Shown: positions 1 to 9,745, counted from the first letter of the stretch. The stretch is DNA of 64,000 nucleotides from JAKFEW01 sp036675505 (GCA_036675505.1 JAKFEW010000160.1:62001-126000), one strand, 5' to 3'. Notes: a model not told the origin generated them from the letters alone. Numbers and translations are program-made.

Positions 1-1454
<1,454 letters not shown>

Positions 1455-1459
1455 GCTCT

Positions 1460-1473
1460 CAAACATTTGTTTG
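1460..1473. promoter_or_regulatory. Degenerate LexA/SOS-like palindrome upstream of uvrA
   Basis: The sequence CAAACATTTGTTTG has perfect 5-bp arms (CAAAC/GTTTG) around ATTT. It differs from the GAAC-N4-GTTC box seen at lexA in this same window by one base in each half site (AAAC and GTTT). uvrA is a classic SOS gene in many bacteria. That it functions as a LexA site is inference. Confidence 0.35.
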
Positions 1474-1579
1474 ATAATTTTACCGGGCACGGGTGGACGA
1501 TCGCAAGCGTCTGACGAGCGACGACATTATGACGATGCAGACTTATTGCACACGGGTCGAGCAAGTGTTATGGTAATCC

Positions 1580-1785
1580 CTACCAGGTCGAGACAGTGTC
1601 CTTCGTCGGGATTCGAGCATCCCACCAACGAGGCACCTCGGCCTGGCTTATTATTTGGAATTTCCCCTGCCGGCGGACATAGCGCCCGACCCGCCCGCCC
1701 GGCGCCTCCACGCCACAGAACGGGCAGGCACGCTCATGCAGGTAGTAAGCCTGCGGCAGGCCTGGCAGTGGTTCAGGTTCGCCAT
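1580..1785 (-). pseudogene. Small zinc-ribbon ORF, apparently frameshifted
   Basis: Eight bases after the stop of the M48 protease there is an ATG at 1785, with AGGA (overlapping the TAG stop of the protease) as ribosome binding site. The frame opens MANLNHCQAC, a CxxC knuckle. It then loses similarity and ends after 44 residues. In the adjacent frame the sequence continues as QAYYLHERACPFCGVEAPGG, which holds the second expected knuckle (CPFC). Restoring one C in the CC run at 1755-1756 joins the two into a zinc-ribbon protein of about 69 residues ending at 1580. Either the gene is broken by a 1-base deletion or the assembly has an error here. The function is unknown. Confidence 0.45.
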
Positions 1786-1793
1786 GTCCGGTC

Positions 1794-2681
1794 CTAATTC
1801 TCGACCGGCACTTCGGCCGCGGCCGGCACATGGTGCGCGAGCTCGCCGAGGCCGGGCTCGCCGGCCGTCAGCTCGCCGACAGGCAGCTCGCCGACCGGCA
1901 GCTCCGCCGTGCGCCGCCGCGGCATGGTGCCGCGCATGGTCTCGAGCTCGAGGATCCGGCGGGTCATGCGGGGGTGGGAGGAATAGACCTCGTTGAAGAA
2001 GCCGAAGAAGGGCGGCATATCGGCTTCCTGCGCGACGAAGGCGTCGACGTCCGTCCGCATGGTCTTCATACCGACCGCGATCGCGAGCAGCGCGCGCTTC
2101 GAGGCGTCGAGGTCACCCACGACGGCCGCGCCCACGCGGTCCGCGGTGAACTCGCACGCACGGCTGTAGGCCATGCCGACATAGGGAATGTACTTCGCCG
2201 GCATGATGAGGAGGTTCCGCCAGAACGAGGTATGGCCCGCGGCGTGGTGCGCGAGCTCGTGGGCGATGATCATCTTGAGCTCGCGGGCTTGCTTGCGCTC
2301 GACCATCAGGTCCACCAGGCTGGCATACAGGATCACGTATTGCCCGTCGAGGAACTTCACAGCGAGCGCGTTGATGGCGCCCTCGCCGTTCACGATGTAG
2401 ACGTCCGGCGCCTTCTCCAACCCGAGGGCATTCGCGCTGCTGGTGACCATCGTGTGGACCTGCGGGTACTGGCGCTCGGAGACGCGCGCGGCGTTGCCCA
2501 GCACGCTGGCCTTGAAGAACTGCTGGGCCATCCAGATGGGCAGGGCCATCAGCGGCAACACGAGCAGCGCCAACCCGAGGGTGCCCAACACGAGCGACAG
2601 CCAGACCAGACCGCCGACGACGGCCGCGAACATGTAGTAGGTCTTCTCCTTGCCGTGGCGTAAGGCGTTGACGTCGATCAT
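1794..2681 (-). CDS. M48-family membrane zinc metalloprotease (HtpX-like)
   Basis: This is a 295-residue membrane peptidase of the M48 group, probably involved in envelope protein quality control. Two hydrophobic segments lie at about residues 17-32 and 35-55. The catalytic zinc motif HELAHHAAGH is at 141-150. The third zinc ligand is probably E177 in CEFTADR, with the usual D181. The C-terminal tail after residue 255 contains near-repeats of GELPV and is not part of the fold. The start has GAGGAG eight bases upstream. The zinc-ribbon ORF follows immediately and is probably co-transcribed. The exact substrate is unknown. Confidence 0.9.
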   Translation of the reverse strand: MIDVNALRHGKEKTYYMFAAVVGGLVWLSLVLGTLGLALLVLPLMALPIWMAQQFFKASVLGNAARVSERQYPQVHTMVTSSANALGLEKAPDVYIVNGEGAINALAVKFLDGQYVILYASLVDLMVERKQARELKMIIAHELAHHAAGHTSFWRNLLIMPAKYIPYVGMAYSRACEFTADRVGAAVVGDLDASKRALLAIAVGMKTMRTDVDAFVAQEADMPPFFGFFNEVYSSHPRMTRRILELETMRGTMPRRRTAELPVGELPVGELTAGEPGLGELAHHVPAAAEVPVEN

Positions 2682-2761
2682 GGGGGGTGCTCCTCGGGGT
2701 CGCCCGCCCGGACGTCCGGACAGTCCCTAGGTCATACCCGCCAATGGAGCCTCTGACCGCG

Positions 2762-3955
2762 TCACATGAAGTTGCGGGTGTGCAGCGCCGAGAGGGCCTC
2801 CGCGCGCACGGTCGGGAAGCCCAGCTTGAGCAGGCGCCCACGGCGGCCGGCGTCCATGTCGGCCTTGAGGCCTTGCACGCGCGCGAAGCCCCGGCCGATC
2901 GCCCCGGGGGTCCACTCGCCGGCGGCCAGCACCACGAGCGCGTCGAAGACCTCCTCGTTGAGCCCCGCGGTGCCCGCGAGCGCGTCGTGCCGACGCTCGA
3001 CGGCCATCGCCAGCTTGTCGCGGAGCGCGGGCTCGCGCTCGCAGTGGCGCTGGAGATGCGCCATGCCGAAGGCGACGTGGCGGGCTTCGTCCTGGGCGGC
3101 CAGGCGGCAGACCGCCCGCGTGACCGGATCGGGTGCGTGCTGTTCGATGAACGCCAGCAGCGCGAGGAAGGTGCCCTCGCCCATCACCGAGAGCAAGAAC
3201 GACGCCATCGCGAAGTCCGGCTCCTCGAGCAGGGTCTTGAGTGAGGCCTGGCCGCTCGCCGCCGAGGTGCCGAGGCGGTCCCGCCGGAGCGCGGCGCGCC
3301 GGGTGAAGACCTCGATGTGCCGCGCCTCGTCGGCGACCTGGATCGCGAGGACCTGCATGATCTCGCGGAAGTGGGGATGCACCTGGCCGAGGAAACGCGC
3401 CGGCACGAGCAATGCGGCGTTCTCGTTCTCGATCAAGTAGGTCATCACCTGAACGACGGCGTCCTCCACCTCGTCGGGCAGCGTGAAGTCCGCCTCCCAG
3501 GGGATCGCGGTCGCCGGATCCCATTGGGCGGCCGCGGCCTGGGCGTAAAGCCGCGCCGCGTCGTCGGTCCAGACGACGTCGAGATCGTCGAGCGCGAAGC
3601 TGAAGGCGGGGCCCCCGGCCTCGACGACCGCGCCGCGGGCGGCCAGGCCCCAGCGGGCGGGCGGGTGGGCCGCCAGCGCCCCCGGGGCGGCGGGGTCGGG
3701 CAAGCCGGCCTGCTCGGCGCCGGTCCAGCGGCCGCGCTGCGCGCCACCGACGACCACGACGCCGCGGGCCGGCGAGCCGGCTTCTTCGAAGCCATGCCCC
3801 CGGGCGCGGCACCAGCCGCGCAGGTGGACGGCGAGCTCCGCCGAGTCCGCGCTGACGGCGAGGCGCTCTCCGGGCGCAAGGGCGGCGAGCGCGTGCTTGA
3901 CAAGGACGTGGCCACCGCGGTCGAGGCCGAGGGAGCCGAGGTCGAGGGAATGCAT
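2762..3955 (-). CDS. Ferritin-like di-iron protein with TusA-like N-terminal domain
   Basis: This protein has 397 residues. Residues about 1-60 (LDLGSLGLDRGG...VLVKHALAALAPGERL) resemble a TusA/SirA-like sulfurtransferase fold, but the catalytic Cys-Pro motif is replaced by LDRGG. From about residue 160 there is a four-helix ferritin-like domain. Two ExxH-type motifs, DEARHIE and DEARHVAFG, are preceded by helices with glutamates (IENENAA, GEGTF), as in R2-like di-iron oxidases/oxygenases. The chosen start is ATG at 3955, which has GAAGG five bases upstream; an in-frame TTG at 3991 would add 12 residues. It is the last gene of a unit with the PhnD-like and acyl-CoA dehydrogenase-like genes. 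The reaction is unknown, but oxidation of a small molecule is plausible. Confidence 0.72.
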   Translation of the reverse strand: MHSLDLGSLGLDRGGHVLVKHALAALAPGERLAVSADSAELAVHLRGWCRARGHGFEEAGSPARGVVVVGGAQRGRWTGAEQAGLPDPAAPGALAAHPPARWGLAARGAVVEAGGPAFSFALDDLDVVWTDDAARLYAQAAAAQWDPATAIPWEADFTLPDEVEDAVVQVMTYLIENENAALLVPARFLGQVHPHFREIMQVLAIQVADEARHIEVFTRRAALRRDRLGTSAASGQASLKTLLEEPDFAMASFLLSVMGEGTFLALLAFIEQHAPDPVTRAVCRLAAQDEARHVAFGMAHLQRHCEREPALRDKLAMAVERRHDALAGTAGLNEEVFDALVVLAAGEWTPGAIGRGFARVQGLKADMDAGRRGRLLKLGFPTVRAEALSALHTRNFM

Positions 3956-3997
3956 TGTAACCTTCACCCTCTCACCGGCGGGAAGTGGCAAGACCGG

Positions 3998-4852
3998 CTA
4001 GTAGACGTACTCCGCGACGCGGATGGCGCCCTGCGCGTCGAAGAACCCTTCCTCGTCCACCGCCCGCTCGAGCTGCTCGAAGCCCTCCGTTCGGCCAGGG
4101 CGCCAGCGCTTGAGCCCTTCCAGGTCCATCAACGGCCGGACCTCCGGATCCTCGTAGCGCTGCGCCAGCAGCAGCTCGAGGAACCGCGCCTCGCGCGGGT
4201 CGGGGTCGCCCAGGACCGTGAAGCAGCAGTGGTCGTACGGCGACGTCTGCGCCAGCACGCGCGTGCGGCCGGCCGGCAGCGTGCCCTCCGTGATGAACAG
4301 CAAGTGGTTCCCGTCGATCATCGTCGCCGCGTCGACCTCGCCGGCCATCAGCGCGCGGGCCGCATCGCGCTCGCCGCCGATGTGGTCGCCGTGCTTGCCG
4401 CCGAGCACGTCGTAGCGTCGGACCCGGATGTCCTCGCCCGGCCAGAGACCCTGGGCGCGCAGGTAGGCAGCCGGGATCAGCGTCGCCTGCGGCGAGTCGA
4501 TCGCCCCCATGCCCACGGTCTTGCCGTGCAGATCGTCAAGCTCACGGACGTCGCCATCGGCGCGCACCACCACCACGGAGGTCAGGTCCTGGTCGGTGTC
4601 GCGCATGGCGATCGCGCGCGCCGGCTTGCCGATCGCCTCGCCCATCCTGCGAGCGCGCACCCAGGCGAGCGGCGAGTTCCAGGCGACGTCGAGGTGGCCG
4701 GCCACGTGGGCCTCGACCTGGCGCTCGTAGTTCGAATACAGCACGAAATCGAAGGCGAAGCCCTGCTTCGCGAACCAGCTCTTGAAGCCTTCCCAGATCG
4801 TCACGACCTTCGGGTCGTAAGCGACAGCGCCGAGGACGTAAGGTCGCGCCAT
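3998..4852 (-). CDS. PhnD-like substrate-binding-fold protein without signal peptide
   Basis: This 284-residue protein resembles phosphate/phosphonate (PhnD) type ABC solute-binding proteins. It shows the two-lobe pattern with GAVAYDPKVVTIWEGFKSWF at the N-terminus, LDVAWNSPLAWVRAR, DLHGKTVGMGAIDSPQATLIP and MAGEVDAATMIDGNHL. Unusually it starts MARPYVLGAVAYDP, with no signal peptide or lipobox, and no ABC permease or ATPase gene is nearby. It probably works in the cytoplasm as a ligand-binding or sensor protein. It lies 42 bases upstream of the ferritin-like gene and 9 bases downstream of the acyl-CoA dehydrogenase-like gene, so the three are almost certainly one operon. Confidence 0.75.
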   Translation of the reverse strand: MARPYVLGAVAYDPKVVTIWEGFKSWFAKQGFAFDFVLYSNYERQVEAHVAGHLDVAWNSPLAWVRARRMGEAIGKPARAIAMRDTDQDLTSVVVVRADGDVRELDDLHGKTVGMGAIDSPQATLIPAAYLRAQGLWPGEDIRVRRYDVLGGKHGDHIGGERDAARALMAGEVDAATMIDGNHLLFITEGTLPAGRTRVLAQTSPYDHCCFTVLGDPDPREARFLELLLAQRYEDPEVRPLMDLEGLKRWRPGRTEGFEQLERAVDEEGFFDAQGAIRVAEYVY

Positions 4853-4861
4853 GGAGGCCTC

Positions 4862-6004
4862 CTAGCCGAACAGCGGCAGGCCGGTGGCGGCCTTGCCGAT
4901 GAAGTCGTACAGCACGTCGGTGGTCGGCGCCATCACGCTGGCCGCCCGGGCGTCGCGGAAATGGCGCTCCACGCCGAAGTCCTTGCGGAAGGCGGCGCCG
5001 CCGCACACCCGCATCGCGAGCTCGGTCACCTCGAGCGCCGCCTCACCGGCGGCCGCCTTCGATTCCAGCACGCGCAGCATCGTATCCTCCCGGCCGGTCT
5101 CGAGCGCCGTCAGCGAATCGCCCAGCAACGCACACGCCATGTCGGTCCGGATCCGCATGCGCGCGACGTAGGCCCTGACGGTGGGCAGCTCGGCGAGCGC
5201 CTGGCCGAGGTGCTCGAACGACGTGCCAGCGACGTGCTTCGCCGCCTTGGTCGTGGCCGCCTCCATCGTGCCGACCGAGAAGCCCGCGACCATCAGCTGG
5301 AAGATCGGCAGCACGACGCCCATCATGATGTCGAAGCCGCCGCCGTCCGACCCGAGCCGGGTGTTTTCCTGCACGTGCACGCGCTCCGCCGTGACCGGCG
5401 ACGAGGCGTTGCCACGCAGCCCGAGCCCATCGAACGGCGCCACCAGGTTCATCCCGCCGGCCTTGGCCTCGACCAGCCAGAGCGTGCTCGCGCCCTCGGC
5501 CGCCACCGGCTTGCTCGACCAGACGTAGGAGTCGGCCTGGCCGGCCGAGGTGATCCAGCTCTTCATCGCATCGAGGCGGATCATGTCGCCGGTCTTCACA
5601 GCCGTGCCGATCGGCGCCCAGAAGTGCGAGCGCGAGCCCGCTTCCGAGAAGGCGAGCGTCGTGAGGTGCTCGCCGCGCGCAATCTTCTCGCGAAGCTCTT
5701 TCGGGCCGTGCTGCTCGATGACGGCCGTGCCGGCATAATGCATGCACACCACCATCGCCGTCGACGCGCATTCCTGCGCGAGCCGCATCACGACGCCCAC
5801 GGCCGCCCGGATGCCCTCACCCCGGCCGCCCACGTCCTTCGCGCTGATCAGCCCGAGCAACCCGGCCTGCCCGAGGGCGTCCAGGGCTTCGCGCGGAAAC
5901 GCGCCGGTCCTGTCGATCTCGACCGCGCGGGGCGCGACGATGTCCGCGATGACGCGCTCCAGGGCGTCGGAGACGTTGGCTGCGAGGGGGGCGGCACAGG
6001 CCAT
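4862..6004 (-). CDS. Acyl-CoA dehydrogenase family flavoprotein
   Basis: This 380-residue flavoprotein has the acyl-CoA dehydrogenase fold. The N-terminal helical domain contains DALGQAGLLGLISAKDVGG. The central flavin-contacting segment has AFSEAGSRSHFWAPIG and MKSWITSAGQADSYVWSSKP. The C-terminal helical domain contains MRVCGGAAFRKDFGVERHFRDARAASVMAPT. Some members of this fold are flavin monooxygenases (DszC-like), and the ferritin-like partner two genes downstream makes an oxygenase role possible, but nothing here decides it. The start at 6004 has a perfect AGGAGG Shine-Dalgarno; an upstream in-frame start would lack one. It is the first gene of the unit running from 6004 to 2762. Confidence 0.85.
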   Translation of the reverse strand: MACAAPLAANVSDALERVIADIVAPRAVEIDRTGAFPREALDALGQAGLLGLISAKDVGGRGEGIRAAVGVVMRLAQECASTAMVVCMHYAGTAVIEQHGPKELREKIARGEHLTTLAFSEAGSRSHFWAPIGTAVKTGDMIRLDAMKSWITSAGQADSYVWSSKPVAAEGASTLWLVEAKAGGMNLVAPFDGLGLRGNASSPVTAERVHVQENTRLGSDGGGFDIMMGVVLPIFQLMVAGFSVGTMEAATTKAAKHVAGTSFEHLGQALAELPTVRAYVARMRIRTDMACALLGDSLTALETGREDTMLRVLESKAAAGEAALEVTELAMRVCGGAAFRKDFGVERHFRDARAASVMAPTTDVLYDFIGKAATGLPLFG

Positions 6005-6048
6005 GGGGCACCTCCTATATGTCGGGCCCACAGTATAGCCGATCAGGC

Positions 6049-6597
6049 TCAGAAGCCGATCGGCCTGACGATGTGCTCCGATTGGCCGGCAGGCGCGAAG
6101 TAGGGATGGAGCGCCGGCAGCGGCGCCCCGACCGCCTGGGCCTGCAGCCAGAGCGGCGGGCCGAGCAGGATCAGGCCGACGAGCACGGCGTTGATCGCCG
6201 AGATCAGCACGGCCGCAGCCGCCACATCTTTCGCGATCTTCGCGAGCGGGTGCTTGCGGTGGGTGTAGAGGTCCACGGCGTTCTCGATCGAGGTGTTCAG
6301 CATCTCCATGGTGACGACCAGCGAGGCCACCACCGAGAGCACCGCCAAGTGGAAAAGCGGCAAGGCGAGCCAGAGCCCCAGCCCCATCGCCGAAAGGCCC
6401 GCGATCACGTGGATGCGCATGTTGCGTTGGGTGCGCAGGCAGAAGTAGATGCCGCTGATGGCATACTGGAAGCTCGCGAAGAGGCTATGGGCCTTGAACC
6501 GCACGCGGTCAGCCTCGCCCCGGGCCCCGCGGGCGTCGGGCCCGCTGCTCGCCGAGGCGCGGCTTGGCCGGTGTGGCGGCAGCCGGCTCCCCGTCAC
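6049..6597 (-). CDS. dgkA: Diacylglycerol/undecaprenol kinase family membrane protein
   Basis: This 182-residue protein is a small integral-membrane lipid kinase that phosphorylates diacylglycerol or undecaprenol to recycle lipid carriers. The family core motif EMLNTSIENAVDLYT is followed by HPLAKIAKDVAAAAVLISA, with the conserved Glu, Asn and Lys-Asp residues. Three hydrophobic helices surround it. About 35 polar N-terminal residues precede the conserved part. The GTG start at 6597 has AAGGA five bases upstream and overlaps the end of ybeY by 89 bases, so the N-terminal extension may be real or a later start may be used. It is the last gene of the phoH-HD-ybeY-dgkA operon. Confidence 0.88.
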   Translation of the reverse strand: MTGSRLPPHRPSRASASSGPDARGARGEADRVRFKAHSLFASFQYAISGIYFCLRTQRNMRIHVIAGLSAMGLGLWLALPLFHLAVLSVVASLVVTMEMLNTSIENAVDLYTHRKHPLAKIAKDVAAAAVLISAINAVLVGLILLGPPLWLQAQAVGAPLPALHPYFAPAGQSEHIVRPIGF

Positions 6598-7057
6598 CGA
6601 AATCCTTCACCTCGAAGCCCAAGAGCGAGAGCAACGTGGCCTGGCGCGCCCACATCTTCTTCTTGCGCGCGGGCGTGTCGTGGTCCTCGCCGAGCAGGTG
6701 CAGCAGCCCATGGATCATGAGCAGGCCGAGCTCGGCCTCGTCCGAATGGCCCCGCTCCTCGGCCTGGCGCAGCCCAGTCTCGACCGAGATGACCACGTCG
6801 CCCAGCATGCGCGGGACGCCGGGCGGCGGCGGCGGGCCTTCGCCCTCCTCGAGGGCGAAGGAGAGCACGTCGGTCGGCCGGTCGCACTGGCGGTACTCGC
6901 GGTTGAGCTGGTGGATCGTCACGTCGTCGACGTAGGTGACCGACCACTCATCGCGCTCGGGGTTGAGGCCGCAGGCCCGGTGAAGCGTCAGGGCGCGCTC
7001 GTACCAGCGCGCCATGTCGAGCGGGTAGGTCTGCTCGTTATTTAGGTAGATGCCCAA
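6509..7057 (-). CDS. ybeY: Endoribonuclease YbeY
   Basis: YbeY is a metal-dependent RNase for 16S rRNA 3'-end maturation and ribosome quality control. The signature HGLLHLLGEDHD is at residues 116-127 and supplies the three zinc-binding histidines. The preceding segment CDRPTDVLSFALEEGE is also typical. The protein has 182 residues, with a 35-residue basic, proline-rich tail beyond the usual end; this tail overlaps the dgkA start. The start is TTG at 7057, with AAGGG and AAGG-type sequences just upstream, inside the end of the HD phosphohydrolase gene (20-base overlap). Confidence 0.95.
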   Translation of the reverse strand: MGIYLNNEQTYPLDMARWYERALTLHRACGLNPERDEWSVTYVDDVTIHQLNREYRQCDRPTDVLSFALEEGEGPPPPPGVPRMLGDVVISVETGLRQAEERGHSDEAELGLLMIHGLLHLLGEDHDTPARKKKMWARQATLLSLLGFEVKDFGDGEPAAATPAKPRLGEQRARRPRGPGRG

Positions 7058-8543
7058 CCTTCTTGCCCTTCAGATCGGCGTCGGCCCCGCCGCGCAGCTC
7101 GCGGAAGACCTGGTCGGGGTATTCGATGCGCTGGTGGAAGAGGCCCGTCAGCACGCGGATGAACGCGGCCGAGACCTTCTCGATTTCTTTGAGGGTCAGC
7201 GGCGCCTCGGAGAGCTCGCCGTCGGCCAGGCGCTTCTCGACGATCTTGCGCACCATCGCCTCGATCTGGTCGGGCGTGGGCGTCTTGAGCGACCGGCAGG
7301 AGGCCTCCACGCCGTCGGCGAGCATCACGATGCCAGTTTCACGCGTGCGCGGCCGCGGGCCGGGGTAGCGGAAGTGCTCCTCCTGGACCTGGCGCTGGCC
7401 CTCGGCTTGCACCGCCTGGTGGTAGAAGTACGAGACCAGGCTGGTGCCGTGGTGGGTCGCGATGAACTCCTGGATGATCGCAGGCAGCTTGTGCTCGCGG
7501 GCCATCTCGAGCCCTTCCTTCACGTGCGCCGTGATCACCAGCGCCGAAAGGCGCGGCGAGATGCGGTCATGCTGGTTGGCCATGCCGAGCTGGTTCTCGA
7601 CGAAGAAGTACGGCCGTTTGGTCTTGCCGATGTCGTGGTAGTACGAGCCGACGCGCACGAGCAGCGCGTCCGCGCCGATCGCCTCGGCCGCCGACTCCGC
7701 CAGGTTGCCCACCAATATGGAATGGTGGTAGGTGCCCGGCGCCTTCATCTGCAGCTCGCGCAGCAGCGGCTGGCTCGGGTTCGCGAGCTCGAGCAGCTTG
7801 AAGGTGGTGGTGATGCCGAAGAGGTCTTCCATCAGCGGCAACACGCCGACCACCAGGATCGCCGAGCCGACGCCGGACATCGCGGCCGCGGCCGCGTTCA
7901 TGTACCAGCCCGACCAGGTCAGCCCCGCCAGGCTGGAAAGCGCGACGACCACCCAGGCCGCGACCAGCGACGCGAAGAGGCCGGCACGGAAGACGTCGTA
8001 ACGCTGCTGCACCCGGCTCACGGCGTAGATCGAGATGGCGCTGCCGATCAGCGAAACCAGCGTCGCGGTGGCGTCATGGCCCGGGAACAGCGCGAGCAGC
8101 AGGCCGATCTGCATCGTCACGACGAGGCCGACGCGGCTGTTCACGAAGACCGTGAGCAACATGCCGCAGGCGACCAGCGGGCTGATGTAGGGGTTCAGGT
8201 TCAGCGAGCTCAGCACCCAGGCGAGCGTGAAGGTGGCGACGACGACCAGGCTCGTGAGGTAAAGGTGCCGGATCGAGGTGACAGTGGTCGTCTCGAATTG
8301 TCGCAGGTAGCCCACGACGAGCGCCATGACCGTGCACAGCACCATCGCCAGGCCACCCAGCGGCAGCCACAGTCCGATCATCGCGTCCTGCACGAACTTC
8401 GGCTGGGCCGTGAGCAGGATCAGCAGCACGAGCACGCCGGCGCCGAAGATGTTGATCACCTGGTGGGTGAACGGCTGCAAGGCGAGCGATTGGACGCCAG
8501 GCGGCACGAACCGGTGCGCGGCCTGGAGGATTTTGTCGGTCAT
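7038..8543 (-). CDS. Seven-TM HD-domain phosphohydrolase (PgpH/YqfF-like), short form
   Basis: This is a 501-residue membrane protein with about seven hydrophobic helices between residues 30 and 240, followed by a cytoplasmic HD domain. The domain shows KAPGTYHHSILVGNLAE at about 267-283 and YYHDIGKTKRPYFF, with the HD pair at 303-304. PgpH-type proteins hydrolyse cyclic di-AMP. The usual family members are near 700 residues and carry an extracellular sensor domain after the first helix; here that domain is missing, because helix 1 is followed directly by the helix bundle. The start ATG overlaps the phoH stop (ATGA). Cyclic di-AMP as substrate is inferred from the family. Confidence 0.88.
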   Translation of the reverse strand: MTDKILQAAHRFVPPGVQSLALQPFTHQVINIFGAGVLVLLILLTAQPKFVQDAMIGLWLPLGGLAMVLCTVMALVVGYLRQFETTTVTSIRHLYLTSLVVVATFTLAWVLSSLNLNPYISPLVACGMLLTVFVNSRVGLVVTMQIGLLLALFPGHDATATLVSLIGSAISIYAVSRVQQRYDVFRAGLFASLVAAWVVVALSSLAGLTWSGWYMNAAAAAMSGVGSAILVVGVLPLMEDLFGITTTFKLLELANPSQPLLRELQMKAPGTYHHSILVGNLAESAAEAIGADALLVRVGSYYHDIGKTKRPYFFVENQLGMANQHDRISPRLSALVITAHVKEGLEMAREHKLPAIIQEFIATHHGTSLVSYFYHQAVQAEGQRQVQEEHFRYPGPRPRTRETGIVMLADGVEASCRSLKTPTPDQIEAMVRKIVEKRLADGELSEAPLTLKEIEKVSAAFIRVLTGLFHQRIEYPDQVFRELRGGADADLKGKKVGHLPK

Positions 8544-9508
8544 CGATCCTGGTTCCTCTCCCAGATCGCGTAGGCCTGCACGATCCGGCGGACCAGATCG
8601 TGACGGACCACATCCTGCTCGCCGAAGCGTACGAACGCGACGTCCGGGACTTTCTGGAGGAGTGCCTCCATGTCCTGCAGCGCCGATCGCTTGCCGCGCG
8701 GGAGGTCGACCTGCGTGACGTCGCCGGTGACGACCACCCGTGAGCCTAAGCCGATCCGGGTCAAGAACATCTTCATCTGTTCGGGCGTGGTGTTCTGGGC
8801 CTCGTCCAGGATGATGAAGGCGTCGTTCAAGGTGCGGCCCCGCATGTAAGCCAGCGGAGCCACCTCGATCATACCCCTCTCCAGATATTTGGTAAACCGC
8901 TCCCCATCGAGCATTTCGTACATCGCGTCGTACAGCGGACGGAAGTACGGGTCCACTTTCGCCTGGAAATCGCCGGGCAAGAACCCGAGGCTCTCGCCGG
9001 CCTCGACGGCCGGCCGAGTGAGGATGATGCGCGAGATCTGCTTCTCGCGCAAGAAGCGCGCGGCGACCGCGGCCGCGAGATAGGTCTTGCCAGTGCCCGC
9101 CGGTCCCACGCCGAAGGTGAGCGTGTGATCGAGGATGGCCTGGACGTAGGTCTTTTGCGTCATCGTGCGGGCACGAACGGGCTTCCCGCGGTGGGTGCGC
9201 GTGACGATCTCGTCGAACAGCGCGCCGACCGCAGCTTCCGGGTTCTCGCGCAGCGCCTCGAGCGCCGAGCGGATCTGCGGCGCGGCGAGCGGATCGCCTT
9301 CATCGACGAGCGGCAGCAAGGAGGCGACCAGCCGGCGTGCCAGCTCGACGGCTTCGGCGTCGCCAGCCAGCACCAGCGAGCCGCCGCGCACGCGCGCGAT
9401 CAGCCCGAGCTCGCTTTCGAGCAGGCCGAGGTTGCCCTCGTTCGGGCCGGCGAGCCATTGGATCGTGCCCTGATCGGGCAGATCGATGTGGATTTCGGAT
9501 GCAGGCAT
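8540..9508 (-). CDS. phoH: PhoH family ATPase
   Basis: This is a 322-residue PhoH-like protein with a KH-like N-terminal region (about residues 1-70) and an SF1-type ATPase domain. Walker A GPAGTGKT is at 135-142, the conserved LTRPAVEAGESLGFLPGD follows, and the Walker B-like ILDEAQN is near 220. The family is linked to RNA metabolism and is commonly encoded with ybeY, as here. It opens a tightly overlapping operon (HD phosphohydrolase, ybeY, dgkA). A strong terminator lies just upstream and ends the rpsU transcript, so phoH may rely on readthrough or a promoter inside that region. Confidence 0.95.
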   Translation of the reverse strand: MPASEIHIDLPDQGTIQWLAGPNEGNLGLLESELGLIARVRGGSLVLAGDAEAVELARRLVASLLPLVDEGDPLAAPQIRSALEALRENPEAAVGALFDEIVTRTHRGKPVRARTMTQKTYVQAILDHTLTFGVGPAGTGKTYLAAAVAARFLREKQISRIILTRPAVEAGESLGFLPGDFQAKVDPYFRPLYDAMYEMLDGERFTKYLERGMIEVAPLAYMRGRTLNDAFIILDEAQNTTPEQMKMFLTRIGLGSRVVVTGDVTQVDLPRGKRSALQDMEALLQKVPDVAFVRFGEQDVVRHDLVRRIVQAYAIWERNQDR

Positions 9509-9510
9509 TC

Positions 9511-9551
9511 AAAAACTAAAAGAACGACAGAGCGCGGACGCTCTGTCGTTC
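9511..9551 (-). terminator. Rho-independent terminator after rpsU
   Basis: On the minus strand there is a perfect 13-bp stem (arms 9539-9551 and 9522-9534) with a 4-base loop, followed by TTTTAGTTTTT. It lies 17 bases after the rpsU stop and just before the phoH start at 9508, so the two genes are partly insulated. Confidence 0.93.
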
Positions 9552-9568
9552 GGGCGGACGCTTGCGTC

Positions 9569-9745
9569 CTAGGAGCTGTGGCGCTTGCGCGCAGCTTCGG
9601 ATTTCTTCTTCCGACGCACGCTGGGCTTCTCGTAGCGCTCACGACGCTTGATTTCCGACAAGATGCCGGCCTTCTGGATCTTCTTCTTGAAACGCTTGAG
9701 TGCACTTTCGATCGGCTCATTTTCGCCGACGCGGACTTCTGCCAA
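9569..9745 (-). CDS. rpsU: 30S ribosomal protein S21
   Basis: S21 is a small ribosomal subunit protein of 58 residues that helps mRNA pairing near the anti-Shine-Dalgarno region. The translation after a TTG start runs AEVRVGENEPIESALKRF and then has the basic KKKIQKAGILSEIKRRERY segment and the tail RKKKSEAARKRHSS, all typical of S21. The start codon is TTG, with GGGGGTGA six bases upstream. It is transcribed ahead of the phoH operon but separated from it by the terminator at 9511-9551. Confidence 0.97.
   Translation of the reverse strand: MAEVRVGENEPIESALKRFKKKIQKAGILSEIKRRERYEKPSVRRKKKSEAARKRHSS

Noticed and set aside
3317..6103. Long plus-strand open frame of 928 codons opposite the acyl-CoA dehydrogenase operon
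   Set aside because: It covers three well-supported minus-strand genes and its translation is a low-complexity Arg/His/Ala-rich shadow.
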